Part shown: piece after piece, positions 1 to 5,268 of the stretch
Layout of the letters: each line of letters opens with the position of its first letter
Position numbering within the stretch: the stretch's first letter is position 1
NCBI GenBank assembly: GCA_016867675.1
Contig: VGIZ01000049.1
Span: forward strand, 1 to 5,598
Length of the DNA stretch: 5,598 bases
Direction of reading: 5' to 3'
Source: Candidatus Aenigmatarchaeota archaeon
GTDB lineage: Archaea; Aenigmatarchaeota; Aenigmatarchaeia; QMZP01
The notes under the pieces: model-generated
The model's input: the letters and a program-made list of their open reading frames with translations, nothing else
Told to the model about the DNA's origin: nothing
Databases searched by the model: none
Position numbers and translations under genes: made by a program

Positions 1-168
1 CCAAAGAACATCGGCGAGCTTGCCGAGGAGGTCGGCAGGCCGCTCCAGTCGGTCAGCCGCGACCTCGCGGTGCTGCGCGGCTGGGGGTTCATTGAGTTCG
101 TCAGGTCAGGAAGGGAGAAGACGGTCAGGCTGGAAAAGGACATGATAATGATACCGCTGACCTCTTAG
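1..168 (+). CDS. Winged-helix transcriptional regulator, COG4190/HVO_A0114-like, C-terminal part (5' end outside window)
   Basis: The frame is open from the first base and ends at TAG 166-168, giving 55 residues of a protein whose start lies outside the window. The visible part has the form of a winged helix-turn-helix: a helix beginning NIGELAEEVG, a recognition helix around LQSVSRDLAVLRGWGF, then a beta-hairpin wing around IEFVRSGREKTVRL, and a short tail. The order 'helix, SRDL recognition helix, G-[FL]-[IV]-E, wing' followed by a short hydrophobic tail resembles the archaeal MarR/ArsR-like COG4190 (HVO_A0114) regulators. The family assignment is from memory of the pattern. Its DNA target and ligand cannot be read from this fragment. 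It converges on the minus-strand small-protein genes. Confidence 0.8.
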   Translation, partial: PKNIGELAEEVGRPLQSVSRDLAVLRGWGFIEFVRSGREKTVRLEKDMIMIPLTS

Positions 169-201
169 GATGCCCGTTCGACAATACAAGAATCAGCAGC
201 A

Positions 202-240
202 GGGAAAGAATATCGGCCCTGAAGAGGCTTTCCCGCTTTT
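202..240 (+). terminator. Hairpin plus T-run in the convergent gap
   Basis: GGGAAAG at 202-208 is perfectly complementary to CTTTCCC at 228-234 (7 bp, 19-nt loop that could form a small inner CCT/AGG stem). TTTT follows at 237-240. It lies 33 bases after the stop of the regulator and between two convergent genes, where a terminator is expected. Archaeal termination relies mainly on T-runs, so the hairpin may be incidental and this call is moderate to low. Confidence 0.4.
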
Positions 241-253
241 CCTGGGCGGCTTC

Positions 254-484
254 TCAGTCAAACAATCCCCCCTTACAAATATCCGCGACCACAAACAGAA
301 CGGCTATGAATATTATCACGTTGGCCAGGGTGTCGGCCGGCTGCGGGAAGGTGTGCGTTATGTCGCCAAGCTTGATGAGCCCGCCGATTATCGCCGCGAC
401 GACAGCGCCTGTTGTCATGCGGTAGGGGCCCTTGACAATCTTTACCACTTCCCTCCAGACAGACTTGTCCTTCTTCGCCGCCAT
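254..484 (-). CDS. Small two-helix membrane protein, function unknown (76 aa)
   Basis: ATG at 484-482 is preceded by an excellent SD, GGAGGTG at 495-489, six bases from GGAGG to the start. This fixes the start and supports the gene. The protein begins with a lysine-rich cytosolic-type segment (AAKKDKSVWREVVKIVKG). A first membrane span follows at about residues 24-41 (TTGAVVAAIIGGLIKLG), then a short loop with HTFPQPADT, and a second span at about 53-70 (LANVIIFIAVLFVVADI). The tail is short. Both termini are probably inside by the positive-inside rule. I do not recognise the family. It is the last gene of a run of very small membrane-protein genes on this strand. Confidence 0.75.
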   Translation of the reverse strand: MAAKKDKSVWREVVKIVKGPYRMTTGAVVAAIIGGLIKLGDITHTFPQPADTLANVIIFIAVLFVVADICKGGLFD

Positions 485-488
485 ACCA

Positions 489-495
489 CACCTCC
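489..495 (-). promoter_or_regulatory. Strong SD for the 76-aa membrane protein
   Basis: The minus strand reads GGAGGTG six bases (from GGAGG) upstream of ATG 484. This selects the start and rules out the overlapping 72-codon frame that begins at 491, whose start codon falls inside this SD. Confidence 0.75.
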
Positions 496-541
496 AGACC
501 GCATTCGCGGTCGTGAAACTCTATTCAAATCCTTCTGCACC

Positions 542-667
542 TCATCCGACCAAGTAGCTTATCCCCCTGATGCCCTGCGTCTCAAGGAAGACCAGGAACA
601 GCAGGAACAGCACCAGTATGACTATCAGAATCCCGACATCCTCCCATGACCTCAGTTTTGCTCCCAT
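542..667 (-). CDS. Single-span small membrane protein, function unknown (41 aa)
   Basis: From ATG 667 the product has a short basic amphipathic lead (GAKLRSWEDVG), one very hydrophobic segment at about residues 11-27 (ILIVILVLFLLFLVFLE) and a short soluble tail, as in a signal-anchored microprotein. I chose this start because GGAGGG at 681-676 lies eight bases upstream. The same frame is open to GTG 739, which would give 65 aa; that GTG overlaps the stop of the upstream gene (GTGA), but the AGGAGG at 747-742 is only two bases from it, which is too close. Another in-frame ATG (703) has only a weak purine tract. The hydrophobic span makes a real coding region likely, although the exact N terminus is open. 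No family is recognised. Confidence 0.58.
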   Translation of the reverse strand: MGAKLRSWEDVGILIVILVLFLLFLVFLETQGIRGISYLVG

Positions 668-668
668 G

Positions 669-734
669 CTACATGCCCTCCATGCTGCAAGTCTGGCAAA
701 CATCCCCTTTCCTTGAATATGTTTTCCATCCCAT
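669..734 (-). CDS. Candidate 21-codon microprotein with a CxxC motif
   Basis: ATG 734 lies seven bases after a perfect AGGAGG (747-742), ideal spacing, and opens a 21-codon frame ending at TAG 671-669. One base separates that stop from ATG 667 of the next gene. The peptide begins MGWKTYSRKGD and contains CQTC at residues 13-16, near its C terminus (residue 21). It could be a real microprotein, or a leader whose translation is coupled to the downstream gene, since its last codons cover the downstream SD. Alternatively the AGGAGG may serve the overlapping GTG 739 frame. Evidence is limited to the SD, spacing and gene packing. Confidence 0.3.
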   Translation of the reverse strand: MGWKTYSRKGDVCQTCSMEGM

Positions 735-735
735 G

Positions 736-918
736 TCACGTCCTCCTGAAATATGTCTGCACGTAAATCGCGAACGCCGCGAAAATAATCATTGTAAGCG
801 AGAAGTATTTGGCGGCTTCGCTGATTAGGGGGCTCTGCAGAATCTCAAACAGAAAGTAGCCGATGCCAACTATCGCGGATAGCGCGCCAAGCCCGCGCAC
901 CCACTTCTGCTCGCTCAT
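736..918 (-). CDS. Small two-helix membrane protein, function unknown (60 aa)
   Basis: The 60-aa product starts with a short charged segment (SEQKWVRG) and has two predicted spans, at about residues 9-27 (LGALSAIVGIGYFLFEI) and 38-54 (YFSLTMIIFAAFAIYVQ). A basic tail, YFRRT, follows. The start at ATG 918 has no SD, but a TATA-like TTTATTA is centred 27 bases upstream, so the mRNA is probably leaderless. A minimal start-stop (ATGTAATG) overlaps the start codon. It would be the first gene of the small membrane-protein cluster running down to 254. No family recognised. Confidence 0.7.
   Translation of the reverse strand: MSEQKWVRGLGALSAIVGIGYFLFEILQSPLISEAAKYFSLTMIIFAAFAIYVQTYFRRT
742..747 (-). 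promoter_or_regulatory. AGGAGG ribosome binding site with ambiguous target
   Basis: A perfect AGGAGG lies inside the last codons of the 60-aa gene. It is seven bases from ATG 734 (21-codon ORF) and two bases from GTG 739 (65-codon version of the next gene). Its presence argues that something starts translation here; spacing favours ATG 734. Confidence 0.5.
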
Positions 919-941
919 TACATTATTGTGGGCGAGGGGGC

Positions 942-948
942 TAATAAA
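942..948 (-). promoter_or_regulatory. TATA-like box for the small membrane-protein cluster
   Basis: TTTATTA begins within one base of the TGA stop of the phosphoesterase gene and is centred about 27 bases from ATG 918. That is the spacing expected between an archaeal TATA box and a transcription start, and it would place the start at or next to the A of ATG (leaderless transcript). Confidence 0.5.
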
Positions 949-1749
949 TCATATCTTTGACACTTCCCCGAGAAAAGTCCCGTCCAGCATGTATGCCAGC
1001 CCGTGTTTTATGTCAGCGCACCTTGTCATCGGACCTAGCCCGCCAACCAGCTTCCCGTCGTCGTTTGGCCTGTTCACGGCCCAGCCGCCAACAAGCTCGC
1101 CGAAGGCGGGCATCAGCAAAAGCTCAGGCAAAGGACTGCCTGCATGGCGCATGCGGCGCATATTGTAATGAGCCTTCAGAAGTTTCCTCTTCATCGGCGC
1201 CCTCACCCAGACCTTCTCGCGCCAGCGTTTGCCGAGCCTGTCAGCAAACTCAACCTGCGGGTGGTTGTGACCCATCACAACGGCTTCACAACTGAGTGCA
1301 TCCTTCGGAGGCCACGCATGGCCGTGGCACAGCCAGAAATTCCCGACACGTAATCCTTCGCTCGGATGCATGGTTATGTCGGGCGCGAGCCTCTCAAGCC
1401 CGCCGTCGTGGTTGCCCGGCACGACCTCAATGCTTATCTCCTGAATTCGTGTTTCATCTCCGCGAAGCGGAGTGCCTTTGGCAAGCCTGCTCAGCAGGGC
1501 TGGGACCTCCCTCTCCTCCTGGAAGCTGGCGCCTGGCACGCGGTGCTTGACGTCGCCCAGGATTATCAGCCGCCTAGCCTTAGTCCCGCGCAGGAGCTTC
1601 TCCAGCCTGGATTCAACTTTCCCTGCCTGCGACGGCATCCTTATGCCAGCCGCGCGGTAGTCGCGCTCTGCGCCGAGGTGCAGGTCTGCTATCACCAGAG
1701 CCCTGCCGATTAGCAGCGCGGGCTCGCCTGTCAGAAACTTCATGTTCAT
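949..1749 (-). CDS. Archaeal metallophosphoesterase, COG1407/TIGR00024 type
   Basis: The 266-aa protein is a calcineurin-like dinuclear-metal phosphoesterase with all core motifs in order: D-x-H at D22/H24 (IADLHLG), GD-x-x-H at D66/H69 (LGDVKH), GNHD at 112-115, HGH at 142-144, and G-H-x-H at 160-163. These residues bind two metal ions and the scissile phosphate. The C-terminal block (PELLLMPAF, then VGGWAVN and LDGTFLG) is typical of the archaeal proteins annotated as SbcD-related or putative phosphoesterase. The substrate is not established by the sequence. It has no signal peptide, so it is presumably cytosolic. The start at ATG 1749 has a TATA box about 28 bases upstream and no SD, so it is probably leaderless. 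The in-frame ATG at 1743 is the alternative. No key residue is missing. Confidence 0.93.
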   Translation of the reverse strand: MNMKFLTGEPALLIGRALVIADLHLGAERDYRAAGIRMPSQAGKVESRLEKLLRGTKARRLIILGDVKHRVPGASFQEEREVPALLSRLAKGTPLRGDETRIQEISIEVVPGNHDGGLERLAPDITMHPSEGLRVGNFWLCHGHAWPPKDALSCEAVVMGHNHPQVEFADRLGKRWREKVWVRAPMKRKLLKAHYNMRRMRHAGSPLPELLLMPAFGELVGGWAVNRPNDDGKLVGGLGPMTRCADIKHGLAYMLDGTFLGEVSKI

Positions 1750-1773
1750 GGTAAGAATTGGAAGCGGCGTAGG

Positions 1774-1784
1774 TTAAATATTTT
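1774..1784 (-). promoter_or_regulatory. TATA box and purine-rich flank for the phosphoesterase gene
   Basis: The minus strand reads AAAATATTTAA in the 49-base gap after the giant gene, preceded by purine-rich GAGGTG that could act as a BRE. TATTTA is centred about 28 bases from ATG 1749, and no SD occurs between them. This fits a separate promoter giving a leaderless or almost leaderless mRNA. Confidence 0.6.
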
Positions 1785-1798
1785 CACCTCAAAGCCGG

Positions 1799-4700
1799 TC
1801 AGCCGTTGCAGACCACGCTGGCGTCGGCCACTGAGGAAATCGTTGATATCTTGTATCTGCAGTTGCCCCTGCAGTTCGCATCCTCTATTGTGACCGATGT
1901 TCCCGGCTTGAGCGGATTCATTTTGAAATAGGGATAGATGTCGCCGTCGGCGCTGGTCTTTTCAACCACTATGTCGCCGCACACGTAGCCGCCGCCGGCT
2001 TCCTTCTGGCATTTTATTTCCGGGCCGAAGTAAACGTCGTCTATGTTCACGCTGTTGCCTTCGGGCGAGCCTTCGAAATTGAACACTATGGACGCCTCGG
2101 AGGCGCCTTCGGGCAGCTGGTTGATCGTGAATTCCTCCTTGACGAATGCGGGGTCGCCGACAGAAGACGTTCCGTACATGTCCGGTGTGTATTCTTGTGC
2201 GAACCCCGGGGTCAGTTCGGACCCCGAACTGTCATAGAACCTTATGGCAGCCATGAGCTTTCCGGCTGTAATATCCAGCTTCCTGTAGAATGAGAAGATG
2301 TATTTCTGCGTGCCCGAGTAGTGAACGGTGAACTTGTCGCTCGTGGCTATTGGAGGCTTCGAGGGGTCCGAGGTCACGGCCAGGAGCATTGACTGGCTGC
2401 CGTAGACCTTGCTCTCGCGGTCTATGCCTGCATTGCCTATCTGCTGGCTTATGGTGGAGTATATCTGTGCAAGCTCTTCGGGGTCGTTCCCCTGGAAGTA
2501 TCTGCCCTTGGAGCTTCCGTCGTCATTCTTGGGTGAGCAGTCGGCTATTGCCTGAAGCGTGGCTCTGCCGGCTTCCTTGCCGAACCCCACTGTGTAGAAG
2601 ATTATCTGTTTGTCAGCATTCGCTGTGTTATAGTCGCATGCCAGTCTGATTGCTTCAGCGCTCGCCTTCTGGTTTATTTTTGCAGAATCGGTCTCGCCGC
2701 ATTTGTCCGAGGCGCTTCCGTCGCCGGAGCCGGCGCATCTGTTGGCATCGCCGTCGCTCATGAGCACCGCATACCTCTTGTTTGCCATGCTCCCGGAAAA
2801 CAGGCCGATCGCTTTTTTAATGGCGCATGATATGCAGGTGTCACCGTTGTCCGCATGGTAGTTGTTTATGCCTCCTGCACCGCTAAGCAGCGCTGCATCT
2901 TTGGCGCCCTCGCCGGTCAAACCGACAGAGCTGACAGCCTGCGTCCCGTATGACACCAGGCCTACCTGAGCGGTTGGCGCATGTGAGAACAGCGTATTAA
3001 CGAAGTCCGTGTCAAGCTTCTTCGCGAGCCTTATCGCCACAGAGCTGCAGTAGTGGCAGCCGCCCTCGGCCTTGCACTGCCAGGCGCCGCCTGTGGCGCA
3101 TTCATCGGCGACAAGCGGCATGCCTCCCTGGAGGCCGGGCTCGCACCTGCCTGACGGAAGCAGGGCGGCGCTGGGCTGGCAGACCGAAATGTTGTTGCAG
3201 CAGTAACGGCCTGTCACGCATGTGAAATCATGGTCACAGCAGTAGTCATAGCACTGCTTGCATGCCCTCTTCCTTACCTTGCAGCAGGTGTCGACGCATT
3301 TGATGCACCTCTGCTGAATCTGCGTTTTTGAAACGCAGCACTGGGGCTTGAGCCCGCTGCAGGAAGGGTCGCATCCTGTTCCAGGCTCCCAGTCGGATAT
3401 GCAGCTTTCCATGCATTCCGGCTTCCCCCTAGTCTCGCCCGACGGGTACTCATTTGGCAGGCAGGCATCCTGCCAGCCCTCCACCGGCTTGGTGCCCTCA
3501 TTATAGGCGAACTCCCCTCTCCTGCCGCATTCTTGCCCGGCTGCCGGGCAGCCGCCGGTTGATGAATCCCTGCCAAAATCGCTGCATTCTTCATAAACAT
3601 ACCTCCCTGCATATTCGGCTGAAAGGCAGGGGTTGGGGTTGTTGCTGTCAGCCGGTCTGTATGTGGTCGGATAATAAGTTCTTGTGGAATCAAGCTTCTT
3701 GCCCAGCGACAGGCAGTCGAAACGGTATTGGGTATCGCCTATACCGCATATGCTGCTGCTGCTTCTGGGATATGCGCTGCAGCCGCTGTACTGGCCCTCT
3801 ATCACCTTCTTGCAGTCAGTGTCATCTTCGCCGGTCGGGTTGGTTTTGAGTATGTAGCTATTGAAAGCCCTGCCGGTGCCGCAGTCCCTGTCACAGCCTG
3901 CATCGGCGGCGCAGTTTTTGTCATAAGCGGGGTCGCTGGCGCAGCCGCCATAGACGTATGTGTAGGACTTCTGGTAAGGGGCCTTGTAATAGACAGCTTC
4001 TGATATGGGCTTGCAGTAGCCTTCTTCAGGAACCAGGCAGCCGGCTGGGCAATCGGTCTCGTATGCGCACCAGGCGGGCTTGTCCGTCCTGCCGTCATCC
4101 CCGCAGGGAAGAGCCATTGCCTGCTCCTTTATCTCATTCTCCGATAGCGCCCTGTTGTATATTGCGACCTCATCCAGGATTCCATTGAAGTAATTGCTGG
4201 GGCATGAGTATGAGCACCATCCTGCGCCCGCCACCCTGCCGCAGCTCCCCAGGAACAGCTTTCCAGCGGAGTTTGTTATCGACCATGTCACACCTGATGT
4301 GTCCAAGGAGCCGTCAACATAGAATTTTATGGTTTTCCCAGGCACGCTTATGACCGCCGCCACGTGGTGCCATTTGCCGTCGTTTATGACTTTGCTTCCG
4401 GCCAAGTCGAAGCATCCGCTGTCCATCCAGGAGTGGTACTTCAGTTTGCCCGCGTTATCTATCATGATCAGCCATTGCCCCGACCTGCCGTACATTGTTG
4501 TGCCTGCATAATCATTCTTGCCTATGAAGGCTGTGGATGCGCCTGTGGTCTTGACCCAGAGCGACACCGTGCTTTCGCCCAGAAAGTCGAAGCTTGGGCT
4601 GCTCGCGTACTCTATATAGTCATCAATGCCGTCAAAGCTGAACGCGCCGCCTGACACCCCGCCGTTTTCAAGGTATGTTGCGCCGCTTATAACTCCATTG

Positions 4701-5179
4701 TTCCTCCACCGGGATTCGTCATTCGCGGTCCCATCATCGAAATGGTTCAGCAGAATCGTGCCCTTGTCCGGCATGGTTTGCCTGCTGTCCATACAGTCGG
4801 CCATGCTGTTCGAGAGGTCGGTGATAAGGACGACGTCTATGGTTTCCAGCTTCTCGTCCTTGCCCCAGCTGTCGGGCTTGTTGTTGTTGTCCATGTCCCT
4901 TTCAAAGCCCGCGTTTGGCACCATGTTGCCCACGGTCTGCGCTGGCGGCGGGTCTGCTGTGCCTATGGAAGCAGTTCCGAGGTTCCTTATCGTCATCGCT
5001 GCTGTGTTGCTTCCCGTGCAAATCTCGCTGCCCGGGATTATGGTTATGGTCTTTGACGTGTATATCTCATAATAACTTGAGATGAACAGCCATGCAAAGC
5101 CCGCTATTGCGAGGCATATGAGGAGAAGTATTATTGTCGCGATGTCTGATTCCAGGGCCTTCATGCTAAGGATATGCAT
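1799..5179 (-). CDS. Giant pilin-like surface protein with nested CBM-like, VWA, LamG and Cys-rich domains (1126 aa)
   Basis: Probable surface or pilus-tip adhesin. Residues 1-37 are a class III (pilin-type) signal region: K7-A8, then a long hydrophobic helix (IATIILLLICLAIAGFAWLF). Residues 42-80 and 1056-1126 look like two parts of a small pilin beta-domain (TITIIPGSEIC, MTIRNLGTASIG; later GDIVVEKTS, LKPGTSVTI, paired Cys). Residues 85-107 (NMVPNAGFE, KPDSW) and about 919-1053 (FTVHYSG, YIFSFYRKLDI, ending VNIDDVYFGPE) match the start and remainder of a CBM4_9-like sandwich. VWA is also split: metal-site strand DVVLITDLSNSM at 115-126, continuing at 712-914 with T781, D809 and FYTVGFG. Between them lie a LamG-like domain (about 140-352; SFDGIDDYIEY, KWHHVAAV, KFYVDG, LDEVAIYNRALSENEI) and a region with 41 cysteines (359-711). 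ATG 5179 directly follows an in-frame TGA; ATG 5164 would start MKALES and is a real alternative. There is no SD. Domains were assigned by eye; a broader LamG/VWA adhesin label is the safe fallback. Confidence 0.9.
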   Translation of the reverse strand: MHILSMKALESDIATIILLLICLAIAGFAWLFISSYYEIYTSKTITIIPGSEICTGSNTAAMTIRNLGTASIGTADPPPAQTVGNMVPNAGFERDMDNNNKPDSWGKDEKLETIDVVLITDLSNSMADCMDSRQTMPDKGTILLNHFDDGTANDESRWRNNGVISGATYLENGGVSGGAFSFDGIDDYIEYASSPSFDFLGESTVSLWVKTTGASTAFIGKNDYAGTTMYGRSGQWLIMIDNAGKLKYHSWMDSGCFDLAGSKVINDGKWHHVAAVISVPGKTIKFYVDGSLDTSGVTWSITNSAGKLFLGSCGRVAGAGWCSYSCPSNYFNGILDEVAIYNRALSENEIKEQAMALPCGDDGRTDKPAWCAYETDCPAGCLVPEEGYCKPISEAVYYKAPYQKSYTYVYGGCASDPAYDKNCAADAGCDRDCGTGRAFNSYILKTNPTGEDDTDCKKVIEGQYSGCSAYPRSSSSICGIGDTQYRFDCLSLGKKLDSTRTYYPTTYRPADSNNPNPCLSAEYAGRYVYEECSDFGRDSSTGGCPAAGQECGRRGEFAYNEGTKPVEGWQDACLPNEYPSGETRGKPECMESCISDWEPGTGCDPSCSGLKPQCCVSKTQIQQRCIKCVDTCCKVRKRACKQCYDYCCDHDFTCVTGRYCCNNISVCQPSAALLPSGRCEPGLQGGMPLVADECATGGAWQCKAEGGCHYCSSVAIRLAKKLDTDFVNTLFSHAPTAQVGLVSYGTQAVSSVGLTGEGAKDAALLSGAGGINNYHADNGDTCISCAIKKAIGLFSGSMANKRYAVLMSDGDANRCAGSGDGSASDKCGETDSAKINQKASAEAIRLACDYNTANADKQIIFYTVGFGKEAGRATLQAIADCSPKNDDGSSKGRYFQGNDPEELAQIYSTISQQIGNAGIDRESKVYGSQSMLLAVTSDPSKPPIATSDKFTVHYSGTQKYIFSFYRKLDITAGKLMAAIRFYDSSGSELTPGFAQEYTPDMYGTSSVGDPAFVKEEFTINQLPEGASEASIVFNFEGSPEGNSVNIDDVYFGPEIKCQKEAGGGYVCGDIVVEKTSADGDIYPYFKMNPLKPGTSVTIEDANCRGNCRYKISTISSVADASVVCNG
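2203..2231. repeat. Overlapping palindromes inside the giant gene
   Basis: CAGTTCGG (2213-2220) and CCGAACTG (2224-2231) form a perfect 8-bp inverted repeat around a 3-base loop. ACCCCGGGGT (2203-2212) is a 10-base palindrome next to it. GGGGTC/GACCCC (2208-2213 and 2220-2225) is an alternative, mutually exclusive stem. They lie in the codons for about residues 983-993, in the C-terminal part of the CBM-like domain. The symmetry is directly visible; a function is not. Confidence 0.5.
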
Positions 5180-5234
5180 TCAGGGGTAAAAATGGTTATG
5201 CGTGAAATAGGGCTTGCAAAGGCGCCGCATCCCC

Positions 5235-5240
5235 TTAAAT
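5235..5240 (-). promoter_or_regulatory. Possible TATA box for the giant pilin-like gene
   Basis: The minus strand reads GAAAGC followed by AATTTAAG; ATTTAA occupies 5240-5235. It would predict transcription starting near 5211 and a leader of about 32 bases. A weaker CTATTTC at 5210-5204 is placed for a leaderless start at 5179. Neither is decisive. Confidence 0.3.
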
Positions 5241-5255
5241 TGCTTTCCTTTCTAT

Positions 5256-5268
5256 GAATATTATATTC
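5256..5268. promoter_or_regulatory. Perfect dyad GAATAT-T-ATATTC in the divergent promoter region
   Basis: Two 6-base arms are exact inverted repeats around one central T. The site sits in the most AT-rich part of the divergent gap, so it could be a regulator-binding operator, or a TATA element usable in either direction. Its role is inferred only from symmetry and position. Confidence 0.4.

Noticed and set aside
273..491. 72-codon minus-strand frame overlapping the 76-aa membrane gene
   Set aside because: Its start codon falls inside the SD of the 76-aa gene, and the peptide is an R/H/G-rich out-of-frame product without membrane spans.
170..649. 159-codon plus-strand frame starting one base after the regulator's stop codon
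   Set aside because: It lies antisense to the small membrane genes, has no SD and shows no recognisable fold; it is rich in Q, D and R as expected for the complement of hydrophobic segments. The minus-strand frames have strong SDs and clear membrane spans.
957..1713. Several plus-strand frames opposite the phosphoesterase
   Set aside because: They are antisense shadows of a gene with a complete set of catalytic motifs; their peptides are rich in R, S, P and A with no domain signal.
3535..3549. GCCCGG-CTG-CCGGGC inverted repeat in the Cys-rich coding region
   Set aside because: Short, GC-rich and within codons for a Pro/Ala/Gly stretch; expected by chance in GC-rich sequence.
3274..3693. 139-codon minus-strand frame in another phase inside the Cys-rich region
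   Set aside because: It could have signalled a frameshift, but the main frame remains open and keeps its Cys spacing throughout, so the alternative frame is a shadow.
2043..5072. Numerous plus-strand frames opposite the giant gene, up to 148 codons
   Set aside because: All lie antisense to a continuous 1126-codon frame with recognisable domains. Some appear hydrophobic (for example 3728-4003) only because they complement Cys- and Asp-rich codons.
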